Positions 30,486 through 40,238 of a DNA stretch of 54,356 bases are shown piece after piece (within the stretch, counting starts at the first letter, position 1; each line of letters starts with the position of its first letter). A program made the translations under genes and the position numbers. The stretch spans positions 1-54,356 of the forward strand of contig JAUILQ010000038.1 in assembly GCA_030433005.1 (NCBI GenBank), in the 5' to 3' direction. This stretch comes from Alphaproteobacteria bacterium (GTDB lineage: Bacteria > Pseudomonadota > Alphaproteobacteria > Kiloniellales > DSM-21159). The notes beneath the pieces were generated by a model. It was not told the DNA's origin and searched no databases. It was given only the letters and a program-made list of their open reading frames with translations.

Positions 30486-33400
30486 TCAGTAATCCCATTT
30501 CCAGTTGATGCTGGCGTTGCTCCGGCTGTCGGCGCCGACCTCGCTCTCGACGGTGATGTTGGGCGTCAGCTCCCACTCGACGATCGCCGTCGAGCTGCCG
30601 GCGGTCGTGCCCTGCTCGGCGCCGACGAAGACGTCGTCGGCGACATACTTGCCGATCTTCAGGCTGCCCAGGTCCTCGCTGGTCTCGCCCGGCGCGAAGG
30701 TCAGCACGTCGACGCCCAGCGTCTGGCGCGCGATGTCCATCAGGCCGTCGCCGCCGCCCTCCAGGGTCGCCGCCGCCTGGGCGAGCTGCACGGCCTCGGC
30801 GGTCGAGAGCTGGCCGCTCGACTTGCCGAACAGCACGCGCGCCAGGATCTCGTCTTCCGGCAGCGGGGGGCTCGAGGTCAGCTGGAACTGAGGGTCGCTG
30901 ACCGGTCCGAAGATCTCGATGCTCGCGGTGAACTCGTCGCCGTCGTAGGTCGCCACCAGGTCGAGCTCCGGATCGATGGTGGCGGAGCCGAGGAACTGGA
31001 TGCTGGAGCCGGGGTCGAGGTTGAAGACGCGCCCGGCGAACTCGAAGACCCCGCGCACCGGGCCGAGCTGGCCGGAGATGCGCGGCTGCTCGGCCGTCCC
31101 GCCGACCTGCAGCGAGCCGCTCCACTCCGAATCGAGGCCCCGGCCGCGCACGAAGACCTGGCCCGGAACCTCGATGGCGACGCCGAGCGACAGCCAGCGC
31201 AGGCCCTGGATGCCCGGCGTCGCCTCCTCCTCTTCCGCTTCCTCGCGTGCCGCGCGCGCCGCCTCGGCGTCGTTGACCTCGACGACCTCGAGCTCGGTGA
31301 CCGAAGGCGGCAGCGCGTCGATCAGGCGGATCTCGGTCGGCCGCGTGCGCAGCGTGCCCTTGAGGTTGGCGCCCTCGGTGGTGCCCGAAAGCGCGAAGTC
31401 CGCGTCGACGGCGCCGCTGACGTCGTCGCGCTGGGCGACGTGGGCGTTGTCGGCCTTGAAGGTCAGGTCGAAGCGCGGCGTGCCGCCGCTCAGGTCGATG
31501 AAGCCCTCGGCGTGCATCGTGCCGCCGGCCTCGTCGCGGGAGTCGAAGCGCTCGAGCTCCAGGCGCCGGCCGCGGCCCGACAGGTCCAGCGTCACCGGGT
31601 CGAGGCGCATGCCCAGGGTGTAGTTCTCGTAGAAGCCGTCCTCGACGCTGACGCTGCCGGCCGCGTCGGGCTCGGCGAGCGTGCCGCGCAGCGCCAGATC
31701 GATTCGGCCGTCGCCGCCGAAGCGCACGGCGTCGATCGGCAGCATCGTCATCAGCTCGCCGAGCTCGCCCTCCCAGTCGGCATCGAGGCTGAGCGGCTCG
31801 TCGTCGGGCAGATTGACCGAGGGCGGGGTCGCCGTGACCAGCAGCGGCAGCTCGCCGGTCAAGCTCAGGGGGCGCTCGGCAAAGCCGCTGACCCGCCCGT
31901 CCAGGCTGAGCCGGCCGCCGCCGAGGCGGCCGTCGAGGCCGAGCGCGAGCGCCGGCAGCGCGGCGACGTCCTCGAGTCTGCCGATGCGGATGCCCTCGGC
32001 GGCGACCGTCAGGCTGCCATCAGGGCGCGGCGGCGTGCCGGAGAGCTGCAGCCGAGCGTCGAGCGAGCCTTCGGCGTTCAGGTTCGGCGCCGCCAGCTCG
32101 ATCAGCCGCAGCGGCAGGTCGTCGATCTCCAGGCCGGCCTCGACGGCGCCGGGCCGCAGGTCGGCATCGAGGTTCAGCCGCCCGCCGGCGACGGTCAGCG
32201 CGAGCGCCTCGACGCGCGTGCGGTTGCCGTCGAGGCTGAGGGTCGCCGGCCCGGCGAGGCTGAGCCGCTCCTCGGCGAGGTTCGCCTCCAGCCGGGTCAG
32301 GCGGATCCGGGTCCGCTCGTCCAGCGCCAGCTCCGCGGCCGTCGACAGCGCCAGCGGCCGGCCGAGCGCCTCGCCGTCCAGCGAGGCTTTCAGGGCGAGC
32401 TGCGACAGGCTGCCGTCGAGGCTGACCTCGATCTCGCTCAGGCTGGCCTCGGCGGTCGCCAGCGCGCGCGCCGAGAGGTCCGCGTTCAGCCGCGGCGTGC
32501 CGGTCAGGTCCCGGCCCTCGGCCTGCAGCGACAGCGAGCCGAGGGTGAGCTCGGCGACCGCGAGCTCGCGGGCCTCTGCGGTCACGCTGGCCGTCTGCGT
32601 GCCCTCGGCGCCGGCCAGGCTCACCTCCGCGTCCAGCGCGCCGGCCAGGGCGCTGCCGGTCAGCGCCTCGTAGGCACCGAGGTCGCTCACCGCCAGGCTC
32701 AGGCGCCCGTCTGCCGTGCCGGCCGCCAGGTCGGCTGTCACCGTGCCGGCCAGCCGGTCGTCGCCGCGCGTCAGCGCCAACTTCTCGACGCGGGCGGTCT
32801 GTCCGGCCAGGGCATAGTCGAAGCCGCCGGCCAGCGGGCCGACCGGCAGCCCGGCGCGCAGCTCGACATGGCCGCTGGGGCTGTCGGGCAGGTCCAGGGT
32901 GGTGCCGTCGATCTCCAGGGCTTCGATCGTCCGGCCCTGATAGGTCAGCGCCGGGCTGCGCAGCGCCCAGACCGCCTGCGGCGCCTCGAGCGCCCCGAAG
33001 GCGGTCAGGTCGAGCGTCGCCTCGCCGGACAGCGGGAGCCCGGCCTGCTGCAGCGCCGCCAGATGCGGCAGCGCCAGCGAGGCGGTGAGATCCAGCTCGC
33101 CGGCCGCCGGGTCCAGGCCGCCCTGGGCGTTCAGCCGCAGCGGCGCCACCGGTCCTTCGGCCGAGCCGGTCTCGACCGGGGTGCCGCTGAGCGCCGCCTC
33201 GGCCAGGCGGATCCGGCCGTCCGGCGCCCGCTCGGCCTCGAGCTCGAGCAGCGGCCGCGGCCCGAGCAGAGCCTGAGCCGCCGGAATCCCGAGCGACAGC
33301 TCCTGCGGCTCCGCCGCGAGCCGCACCCGGCCGCCGCCGTCGGCGGCGAGGCGGCCGTCGAGCGTCACCGAGAGCCGGCCGGAGAGCGACAGGCCGGCGA

Positions 33401-35021
33401 GATCCGAGAGCCGCGACAGCTCGTCCTGGCGCAGCGTGGCTTCGAGGCGGCCGCCGCCGGCTTGCGCGCCCTCCAGCACATAGCGGCCGTCGGCGCTCAG
33501 CGACAACGGGCCGCTCGACAGGTCCAGCGCCGCCAGCTCCAGGGCGTCGCCCTGGGGGCGGACCTCGGCGGCGAGCGTCGTCGTCGGTGCCAGCAGGGAG
33601 GCCAGCGCGGGATCGCCCTGCGGTCCCCTCGCCGTGACCTCGAGACGTGCCGCGGTGCCCCCCGACAGAGGCGCCTCGAGGTCGACCTCGCCGCTGTCGA
33701 GCGACAGCGTCACGCGCTCGAAGCCGATCGCGGCCTCGGGGCCGGTCGCAATGCGCGGCCGCTCGATCTCGCCGTTCAGCGCCAGCGTGGCGGTCTGGCC
33801 GTCCTTGCCGGCCGTCGCCTCGATTCGCAGGCCGGCCAGCGACAGCGCCGGCACCAGGGCGCCGAGCGGAGCCGGATCGGTCAGGCGCAGCGACAGCCGC
33901 GCCTCGGCCGTGTCCGCTCCGAGGTCGGCATCGGCCTCCCCGGAGGCGGCGAGCGCGCCGCTCCCGAGCTCGCGGACGGTCAGCCGCGCCGTCTGCACGG
34001 CGCCGTCGTACCGCGCCGTCAGGTCGAAGGCGAGCGCCGGCCGCACCCAGGGGGCCGCCTCGGCCGGGAAGGCGCGGCCGGGCTCGAGGCGGCCGGAGAG
34101 GGCCAGCGCGACCGGCTCCAGCGAATCGAGCCCGAGCCGCCCCTCGGCGGTCGCCACCGGCGCCGCCTGCAGGCGCCAGTCGGCCTGCCAGCCCGGCAGC
34201 GGCCCCTGTCCGTCGAGCGTGAAGGCGAGGTCCGGTGCGCCGGGCAGGCCCGAGAGCCGGCTGAAGCGGCCGCCGGCCGGCGCCTCGGCGCGCAGCGACG
34301 CGCTCAGGTGGCGGTCGTCGAGACGGTAGACGGCCTCGGCGTCGACGACGCCCTCGCCGCCGGTCTCGGTGATCTCGAGCGTCGATTCCACGCGCCCCTC
34401 TCGCTCGGCGGCCAGGCTGGCGACGACCTCGAGGTCGAGCGCCTCGCCGAGCAGCGGCGCGCCGAGGGTCAGGCGGTCGAGCGCGAGGCGCTCCAGGCGC
34501 ACTTCGACCGGCAGGGTCGGCAGCTGGAAGCCGCCGTCGTTCTCGCTCGCAGGCTCCGGCCCGCCGGCGGGCGCGCGGGCGACCTCCAGGCGCTCGGCGG
34601 CGAGCAGCGTCACGTCGAGCGTGCCGCCGAGCAGGGCCAGCGGCGACCAGTCGAGCGTCAGGCGCTCGCCGCTCAGCCAGACGCCCTCCGAATCGGCGAC
34701 CTCGAGCTGCTCGACGACGATGCGGCCGGGCGGCGCGCCCTCGATCCGGCCGATGTCCAGGCGCAGGTCAGGACCGCTGGCGAGAGCGACCACGGCGTCG
34801 CGCAGCAGGTCGCGGCCGGGCTGGGTCTGCAGGGCGCCGAGCAGCAGGCCGACCAGGGCCAGCGGCAGCAGCACGACGGCCAGTGCCGCCCAGAGCAGCA
34901 GGCGCCGCCGGCGTCGGCGCGGCGGTCGGGGATCCCCGGGCGGCGGCGAGGAGGGCGGCGAGCCGGGGCCGCCGCCGGTCGGGCGCTCGCCGGCCTTCAG
35001 CGTCGTCAGGGTTCCGGCCAT
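30486..35021 (-). CDS. tamB: TamB, translocation and assembly module inner-membrane subunit
   Basis: This is a 1511-residue protein anchored by one N-terminal helix (LLLWAALAVVLLPLALVGLLLG, about 41-62) after a basic Pro/Arg-rich stretch. The long body is the AsmA-like/TamB beta-taco of repeating strands. The C-terminal DUF490 region ends with TSSPPLPEDEILARVLFGKS, TLGVDVLTFAPGE, VGAEQGTTAGSSTAIVEWEL and INWKWDY. The ATG at 35021 overlaps the tamA stop (ATGA), so the pair is translationally coupled. TamB spans the periplasm, partners TamA in outer-membrane protein assembly and has been linked to lipid transport. Length is somewhat above the roughly 1260 of enterobacterial TamB and normal for alphaproteobacteria. 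Confidence 0.96.
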   Translation of the reverse strand: MAGTLTTLKAGERPTGGGPGSPPSSPPPGDPRPPRRRRRRLLLWAALAVVLLPLALVGLLLGALQTQPGRDLLRDAVVALASGPDLRLDIGRIEGAPPGRIVVEQLEVADSEGVWLSGERLTLDWSPLALLGGTLDVTLLAAERLEVARAPAGGPEPASENDGGFQLPTLPVEVRLERLALDRLTLGAPLLGEALDLEVVASLAAEREGRVESTLEITETGGEGVVDAEAVYRLDDRHLSASLRAEAPAGGRFSRLSGLPGAPDLAFTLDGQGPLPGWQADWRLQAAPVATAEGRLGLDSLEPVALALSGRLEPGRAFPAEAAPWVRPALAFDLTARYDGAVQTARLTVRELGSGALAASGEADADLGADTAEARLSLRLTDPAPLGALVPALSLAGLRIEATAGKDGQTATLALNGEIERPRIATGPEAAIGFERVTLSLDSGEVDLEAPLSGGTAARLEVTARGPQGDPALASLLAPTTTLAAEVRPQGDALELAALDLSSGPLSLSADGRYVLEGAQAGGGRLEATLRQDELSRLSDLAGLSLSGRLSVTLDGRLAADGGGRVRLAAEPQELSLGIPAAQALLGPRPLLELEAERAPDGRIRLAEAALSGTPVETGSAEGPVAPLRLNAQGGLDPAAGELDLTASLALPHLAALQQAGLPLSGEATLDLTAFGALEAPQAVWALRSPALTYQGRTIEALEIDGTTLDLPDSPSGHVELRAGLPVGPLAGGFDYALAGQTARVEKLALTRGDDRLAGTVTADLAAGTADGRLSLAVSDLGAYEALTGSALAGALDAEVSLAGAEGTQTASVTAEARELAVAELTLGSLSLQAEGRDLTGTPRLNADLSARALATAEASLSEIEVSLDGSLSQLALKASLDGEALGRPLALSTAAELALDERTRIRLTRLEANLAEERLSLAGPATLSLDGNRTRVEALALTVAGGRLNLDADLRPGAVEAGLEIDDLPLRLIELAAPNLNAEGSLDARLQLSGTPPRPDGSLTVAAEGIRIGRLEDVAALPALALGLDGRLGGGRLSLDGRVSGFAERPLSLTGELPLLVTATPPSVNLPDDEPLSLDADWEGELGELMTMLPIDAVRFGGDGRIDLALRGTLAEPDAAGSVSVEDGFYENYTLGMRLDPVTLDLSGRGRRLELERFDSRDEAGGTMHAEGFIDLSGGTPRFDLTFKADNAHVAQRDDVSGAVDADFALSGTTEGANLKGTLRTRPTEIRLIDALPPSVTELEVVEVNDAEAARAAREEAEEEEATPGIQGLRWLSLGVAIEVPGQVFVRGRGLDSEWSGSLQVGGTAEQPRISGQLGPVRGVFEFAGRVFNLDPGSSIQFLGSATIDPELDLVATYDGDEFTASIEIFGPVSDPQFQLTSSPPLPEDEILARVLFGKSSGQLSTAEAVQLAQAAATLEGGGDGLMDIARQTLGVDVLTFAPGETSEDLGSLKIGKYVADDVFVGAEQGTTAGSSTAIVEWELTPNITVESEVGADSRSNASINWKWDY

Positions 35022-36970
35022 CAGAAGGCCTGTCCGATGGACAGGTAGAACTGGAAGAAGTCGTCGACCTCGGGGCGCGGATTGAGCGGGAAGGCGAGGT
35101 CCAGGCGCAGCGGCCCGATAGAGGTGTAGTAGCGCAGGCCGATGCCGGCGGCCCACTGCAGCTCCTGGCCGAAGTCGGGCAGGCGCTGGTCGTAGACCTG
35201 GCCGCCGTCGATGAAGGGCACGATGCCGTAGTCCTCCATGACGCGGAAGCGCAGGTCGAGGCCGACCTCGACCACCGAGAGTCCGCCGGTCGGGTCGTTG
35301 TCGGCGTCGAGCGGCCCGACGCTGCGGAACTGGTAGCCGCGCAGGCTGGCGCCGCCGGCGTAGAAGCGCTGGGTCGCCGGGACCTCGCGGGTGTCGGCCA
35401 TGGCGATGCTGCCGAAACGGCCGCGCGCCGCCAGGACGAAGCTGTCGTCGTCGAACGGCGCCCAGTAGGTCGAGCCGCGCGTCTCGTTGACGATGAAGAA
35501 GTCCTCGAGATTGTCGCTGTTCAGCCAGGGCGTGGTGCCGAGGGTCAGCTCGACGCCCTCGGTGGGGTTCAGCAGGTTGTCGCGCGAATCATAGGTGACC
35601 GACAGCGGCACGCCGACCAGGGCGAAGCGCGAGCTGTCGAACTGGTCGGTGATCTCCGACAGCTCGAAGGCGAGGCCGCCGCGGCCGCGCCAGTTCTCGG
35701 TAAAGCGGCGCTCCAGGCCGCCGAAGGCCTCGACCGAGAGCGCGTCGTAGGCGTCGCTCTGCTCGTTGGTGAAGCTCGCCGAGGCCAGCAGGTCCTGGTC
35801 GTAGCGCAGGTAGTTCGGCTTGCGGAACTCGGCGCCCAGCTCCTGGACGAGCAGCGAGGACTGGGCGGAGAGCGAGAGCTTCTCGCCCTCGCCGAAGAGG
35901 TTGCGGTGCTCCCAGCCGGCCTTGAGCAGGAACAGGTCGTCGGCGGTGGTGACGCCGGCGCCGAGCGTGACGCTGCGCGGCTTGGCCTCGCTGAGCGTCA
36001 GCTCGACCGGTGCGACGCCGTCGCCCGGCGGATCGTCCGGCGGCTGCAGCAGTACGGTCTCGAACAGGCGGGTCTCGATGACGCGCCGGCGCACCTGCTC
36101 CATCTCGCGGGCGTCGTAGACCGTGCCCTCCGGCCACTGCAGGATGCGCCGCAGGTAGTCCTCGGAAACGTCGGTCAGGCCGTCGATGGCGAGCGGTCCG
36201 AAGTCGACCTTCGGCCCGGTCTGGACGACGATCTCGGCCTCCATGACCGTGCGCTCGTGGTCGACGAGATAGCGTCGCCGGGTGATCTCGGCATAGGGAT
36301 AGCCGTGGCGGCCGAGCCGGCGGATCAGGCGGTCCTCGGCGCGCTTGATCGGCTCGGCCTCGGCGCGCATGCCGATCTGCAGGTCCAGGTCGGCGGCGTC
36401 CTGCGGCACCATCGGACCCGGATCGGCGGGGCGGTAGTCGATCGTGTAGGACTCCAGCAGGAACTCCATGCCCGGCGTGACCGTCAGCGTCACCTGGACC
36501 GGCCGCTGGTCGGTCGAGACGCGACTCTCGACCGTGCCGTCGAAGTAGCTCTGCGAGCGCAGCACGGATTCCAGGCGCTCGACGTCGTCGCGGACCCGCC
36601 GGCGCAGGGCGGCGGCGCTGTTCGGCGGGCGCTCCTGCAGGGCGATCAGCTGCGAGACCTCCTCCAGCTGCTCGCGCAGCTCGTCGGGCAGCTCGCCCTC
36701 GATGGCGACCGCGTAGGGCAGCGGCTGGTCGGTCGAGGGCCGGTCCTCGGGCTCCGGCACGGCGCTCTCGGGCGACTGGCCGGCGGCTTCGGTCGCCTCG
36801 GCCGGGTCGGGCGCCTCCTGGGCGCGCAGCCGCTCGGCCGTGCCCAGGGCGAGCAGGGCGACCAGCCCGCCGACCACAGCGAGCCCCAGGGCCACGGGGG
36901 GCCGGGCGGAGGGGATGGCGGGCGATCGCTCGAAGAATCGTCGCGGGGCGTGAACGCGTCCTGTGAACAC
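35021..36970 (-). CDS. tamA: TamA, Omp85-family outer-membrane protein
   Basis: This is a roughly 649-residue Omp85 protein: a signal-anchor region (VALGLAVVGGLVALLALGTA), an acidic linker, POTRA domains (about 80-320, including YTIDYRPADPG and VDFGPLAIDGLTDVSEDYL) and a 16-strand-type barrel (about 325-649) with the Omp85 signature RFYAGGASLRGYQFRSVGP and a terminal FYLSIGQAF. I prefer the GTG at 36970 with GGAAAG upstream. A TTG at 37018 is the outer limit and leaves a longer N-terminus. It works with the coupled TamB to insert outer-membrane proteins such as autotransporters. It is divergent from cysS. Confidence 0.95.
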   Translation of the reverse strand: MFTGRVHAPRRFFERSPAIPSARPPVALGLAVVGGLVALLALGTAERLRAQEAPDPAEATEAAGQSPESAVPEPEDRPSTDQPLPYAVAIEGELPDELREQLEEVSQLIALQERPPNSAAALRRRVRDDVERLESVLRSQSYFDGTVESRVSTDQRPVQVTLTVTPGMEFLLESYTIDYRPADPGPMVPQDAADLDLQIGMRAEAEPIKRAEDRLIRRLGRHGYPYAEITRRRYLVDHERTVMEAEIVVQTGPKVDFGPLAIDGLTDVSEDYLRRILQWPEGTVYDAREMEQVRRRVIETRLFETVLLQPPDDPPGDGVAPVELTLSEAKPRSVTLGAGVTTADDLFLLKAGWEHRNLFGEGEKLSLSAQSSLLVQELGAEFRKPNYLRYDQDLLASASFTNEQSDAYDALSVEAFGGLERRFTENWRGRGGLAFELSEITDQFDSSRFALVGVPLSVTYDSRDNLLNPTEGVELTLGTTPWLNSDNLEDFFIVNETRGSTYWAPFDDDSFVLAARGRFGSIAMADTREVPATQRFYAGGASLRGYQFRSVGPLDADNDPTGGLSVVEVGLDLRFRVMEDYGIVPFIDGGQVYDQRLPDFGQELQWAAGIGLRYYTSIGPLRLDLAFPLNPRPEVDDFFQFYLSIGQAF

Positions 36971-37195
36971 CGGGAAGGCTTTCCGACCTCTTCCGACTGA
37001 CCTGAACCTAGCGTGCAAAGCTTACGAGATATACCAACGTGCCGGATGCGCCAGCGCGGAGCCGGCCCGCGTCCCGCCGTTTGACCTGCAGGGCCGGACC
37101 GCTATGGTGGCGCCGTTCCGCGCCCGCAGGCCCGCCGTCCGGGGCCAGGAACGCCCTCGTCCCGACCTCCAGCCCCCGGATTGCCGACCCGCGCC

Positions 37196-38740
37196 ATGAC
37201 CGCCAATCCTGACACCGCCCGTCCGCTGCACCTCTTCAACTCCCTCGGCCGCCGGCTGGAGACCTTCCAGCCGATCGATCCCCACAACGTGCGCATCTAC
37301 AGCTGCGGGCCGACCGTCTATCACTTCGCCCACGTCGGCAACCTGCGGGCCTACGTCTTCACCGACACGCTGCGCCGGGCGCTGACCCTCAAGGGCTACA
37401 ACGTCACGCACGTCATAAACATCACGGACGTCGGCCATCTGACCTCCGACGCCGACGAGGGCGACGACAAGATGGACATCGCCGCCCGGCGCGAGAACAA
37501 GACGATCTGGCAGGTCGCGGCCTACTACACCGAGGCCTTCTTCGCCGACCTGAAACGGCTGAACATCCTGGAGCCGTCGGTCTGGCCTCGGGCGACCGAC
37601 CACATCCAGGAGATGATCGACTTCGCCTCGGCCCTGGAGGCCGGCGGCTACACCTACGAGCTGGAGGACGGCCTCTACTTCGACACCGCGCGGGCCGAGG
37701 ACTACGGCCGTCTCGGCCTGCTCGACCTGGCGGGCCAGGAGGCCGGCAAGCGGGTCGCCGGGCCGGGCGGCAAGCGCAATCCCTCGGACTTCGCGATCTG
37801 GCGCAAGTCGCCGAGCGACCAGCAGCGCCAGATGGAATGGCACTCGCCCTGGGGCGTCGGCGCGCCGGGCTGGCACCTGGAATGCTCGGTGATGTCCTTC
37901 AAGTACCTGGGCGAGCAGTTCGACATCCACACCGGCGGCATCGACCACCGGCAGGTCCATCACTGCAACGAGATCGCGCAGAACCAGGGCTACACGCGCT
38001 CGGCGCGCAGCGGCGCCAACCTGTGGATGCACAACGAGTTCCTGATCGTGCGCGACGCCAAGATGTCGAAGTCGACGGGCAACTTCCTGACCCTGCAGAG
38101 CCTGGTCGACCAGGGCGTGCATCCCGCCGCCTACCGCCTGTTCCTGCTGACCGCGAGCTACCGCTCGGAGCTGGAGTTCGACTGGGACGCCATCGTCGGC
38201 GCCCGCGCCCATCTGCGCCGTCTGCTGCGCCGCGTCGGCGAGCTGCGCGAGCAGGTGCCCGAGGCCGCGGCCATCCTGCGGCTGGCGGACGAGCAGCACG
38301 CCTCGCGCGGCGGCGCCCTGACCGGCCTGCTGGCGGCGTTGAGCGAGGGCCTGTCCGACTCCGAGCGGGGCTGGATCGGGCGGCTCGACGAGGCCTTGTC
38401 CAACGACCTGGCGACGCCGGTCACCCTCACCCTGCTCGGCGAGCTGCTGTTCGACAAGACCCTGAGACCGGAGGCGGCGCTGCGCCTGGCCGCGGTCTAC
38501 GAGCTCGCGCTCGGGCTCGGCCTGCTGCGCTACCGGCCCGAGGACCTGGCGATCAAACCGGCGGGGCGGACGATCACCGAAGAGGAGATCGAGGCCCGGC
38601 TCGCAGAGCGGCAGGAGGCTCGCAAGGCCAAGGACTTCACCCGCGCCGACGCGATCCGCGATGCGCTGCTCGAGCAGGGTGTGGCGCTGCGCGACGAGCC
38701 CGGCGGCACGGCCTGGGAGTGGCTGCCGCAGGCCGGGTAA
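37196..38740 (+). CDS. cysS: Cysteinyl-tRNA synthetase
   Basis: This is a 514-residue class I synthetase that charges tRNA-Cys. The zinc and catalytic motifs are present: SCGPTVYHFAHVGNLRAY (zinc cysteine and the HIGH-type HVGN), WHLECSVMS, HTGGIDHRQVHHCNE and AKMSKSTGN (KMSKS). The C-terminal helices (DLATPVTLTLLGELL, EARKAKDFTRADAIRDALLE) end in a DALR-type domain with EWLPQAG. The ATG at 37196 gives the family N-terminus; a TTG at 37181 would add five residues. It is a housekeeping gene in a divergent arrangement with tamA and convergent with a glycosyltransferase gene 24 bases away. Confidence 0.98.
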   Translation: MTANPDTARPLHLFNSLGRRLETFQPIDPHNVRIYSCGPTVYHFAHVGNLRAYVFTDTLRRALTLKGYNVTHVINITDVGHLTSDADEGDDKMDIAARRENKTIWQVAAYYTEAFFADLKRLNILEPSVWPRATDHIQEMIDFASALEAGGYTYELEDGLYFDTARAEDYGRLGLLDLAGQEAGKRVAGPGGKRNPSDFAIWRKSPSDQQRQMEWHSPWGVGAPGWHLECSVMSFKYLGEQFDIHTGGIDHRQVHHCNEIAQNQGYTRSARSGANLWMHNEFLIVRDAKMSKSTGNFLTLQSLVDQGVHPAAYRLFLLTASYRSELEFDWDAIVGARAHLRRLLRRVGELREQVPEAAAILRLADEQHASRGGALTGLLAALSEGLSDSERGWIGRLDEALSNDLATPVTLTLLGELLFDKTLRPEAALRLAAVYELALGLGLLRYRPEDLAIKPAGRTITEEEIEARLAERQEARKAKDFTRADAIRDALLEQGVALRDEPGGTAWEWLPQAG

Positions 38741-38764
38741 GGCCTGGCCGGCGGGCCCGTCCCG

Positions 38765-40045
38765 TCAGGCGACCAGCTTCTGGCGCGCGCTCGCCGCGCT
38801 GCGCAGGGCCTGCCAGACCGGCAGCAGGTCCTCGGCCAGCACGTCGCTCCAGCTCGGCACGCTGGCCAGGACCTTCTCGCGCGCCTTCACGCCCATCGCC
38901 CGGCGTCGCTCGGGATCGTCGACCAGGCTGCCGATGGCCTCGGCCCAGGTGGCCGGGTCCTGGCCGTCGAGGATCAGGCCCTCCGCCCCGTTCTCGGTGC
39001 GCGCCGCGATCGTCGTGCAGCTGCTCGAGAACACCGCCGGCAGGCCGGCAAGAGCGGTCTCGTTGAGCACGTTGCCGTAGGTCTCGCTCTCCGAGGGGAA
39101 GACGAAGACATCGGCGCCGGCGCACAGCAGGCCGAGCTCGGCGTGCGGGACGAAGCCGGGGGTCGAGGCGGCCGGGCCCAGGCGCTCGGCCACCATGGCG
39201 CGCTGCGGGCCCTCGCCGGCGACCACGAGGTGGACCGGCCGGCCGGAGTCCAGCAGCCGTTCGGTGGCCTGGACCGCGGTCATGATCTGCTTGGAGGGAT
39301 CGACGCGGCCGACGAACAGCAGGATCACCCGGTCCGGCGGCACGCCGTAGCGTGCCTCGACGGCGGCCCGGTCGCGCAGTGCCGGCGAGAAGGCGCGCGC
39401 GTCGACGCCGCGGCGCAGCCAGCCGACCGCTGCGGCGTCGCGCAGACGCTCGACGCGCTCGGCGTCCTCCTGGCGCGAGACCAGGACCCGATCGGCGGCG
39501 CGGATCATGGCGTCGACCTTGCGGTGCGCGCCGAGTGCGAGGTGCCGCGGCAGACCGGCCCGGTCGAGCAGCAGCCGGCGCAGGCCGTCGAGCGGCAGCA
39601 GGCGCTCCAGGATCTCGCGGGCGTAGACCTCGGTGAAGCGCGGCAGGTCTGTCTGGATCGAGTAGCACAGGCCCAGGCCTTCGCGCGTCGCGACGCGCGC
39701 CGCCGAGCGGGCGAGGGCGAAGGTGTCGGTCACGTGCAGCACGTCGAAGCCGGACAGCCGCGCCTCCACGGCGCGGTGGCGCGGCAGCAGGTCGGTGTCG
39801 CCGCCGCCGTTGCGCAGGAAGGGGATCTGCCGGGTCGAGAGGCCGGGGCGCAGCTCCACGAAGCGGACGTGCTCGGCCAGGGGATCGCTCCGGTCGCGCT
39901 CGCCGAGAAAGAACAGGGTCAGATCGAGCCGGTCCCGCCACGCCGGATCGGCCGCCGCCTCGGCGAGGCGCTCCCACGACTTGACGTGCCCGCCGGCGGC
40001 GGCGTGCCGGTAGAGGTCGACCAGGACGGCGATGCGCAGAGCCAT
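38765..40045 (-). CDS. Glycosyltransferase, GT4 family
   Basis: This is a 426-residue GT-B fold retaining glycosyltransferase. The N-terminal acceptor domain contains DVLHVTDTFALARSA and LGLCYSIQTDLPRFTEVY. The C-terminal nucleotide-sugar domain has LLFVGRVDPSKQIMTAVQ and the E-x7-E type motif in FVFPSESETYGNVLNETALAG. No signal peptide is seen, so it acts at the cytosolic membrane face. The neighbouring genes (cysS, threonine synthase) do not form a glycan cluster, so the sugar and acceptor are unknown; glycolipid or lipopolysaccharide synthesis is plausible. The ATG has a weak GGA upstream. Confidence 0.9.
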   Translation of the reverse strand: MALRIAVLVDLYRHAAAGGHVKSWERLAEAAADPAWRDRLDLTLFFLGERDRSDPLAEHVRFVELRPGLSTRQIPFLRNGGGDTDLLPRHRAVEARLSGFDVLHVTDTFALARSAARVATREGLGLCYSIQTDLPRFTEVYAREILERLLPLDGLRRLLLDRAGLPRHLALGAHRKVDAMIRAADRVLVSRQEDAERVERLRDAAAVGWLRRGVDARAFSPALRDRAAVEARYGVPPDRVILLFVGRVDPSKQIMTAVQATERLLDSGRPVHLVVAGEGPQRAMVAERLGPAASTPGFVPHAELGLLCAGADVFVFPSESETYGNVLNETALAGLPAVFSSSCTTIAARTENGAEGLILDGQDPATWAEAIGSLVDDPERRRAMGVKAREKVLASVPSWSDVLAEDLLPVWQALRSAASARQKLVA

Positions 40046-40238
40046 GCCCGCGGTTCCAATGACTCTCTGCAGGCCCGGGCAGAGGGTTGCCGCCGTGCCC
40101 CGGCCTTGCGACTACCATCAGATAGGCCGCCGGGCGGCCGAGCGGAAGCGGCTTGCTCCCCGAGTCTTCCCGGGTGGTAGCACGCAGCGCCTGCGCGATC
40201 CATTGCGACCCGCCGCGCGGTGGGCGGCCCTCGCCGGC

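Noticed and set aside
30165..35048. Plus-strand frame of 1627 codons
   Set aside because: It lies opposite tamB, which has clear TamB features; the plus-strand translation is Gln/Arg/Ala-rich without motifs.
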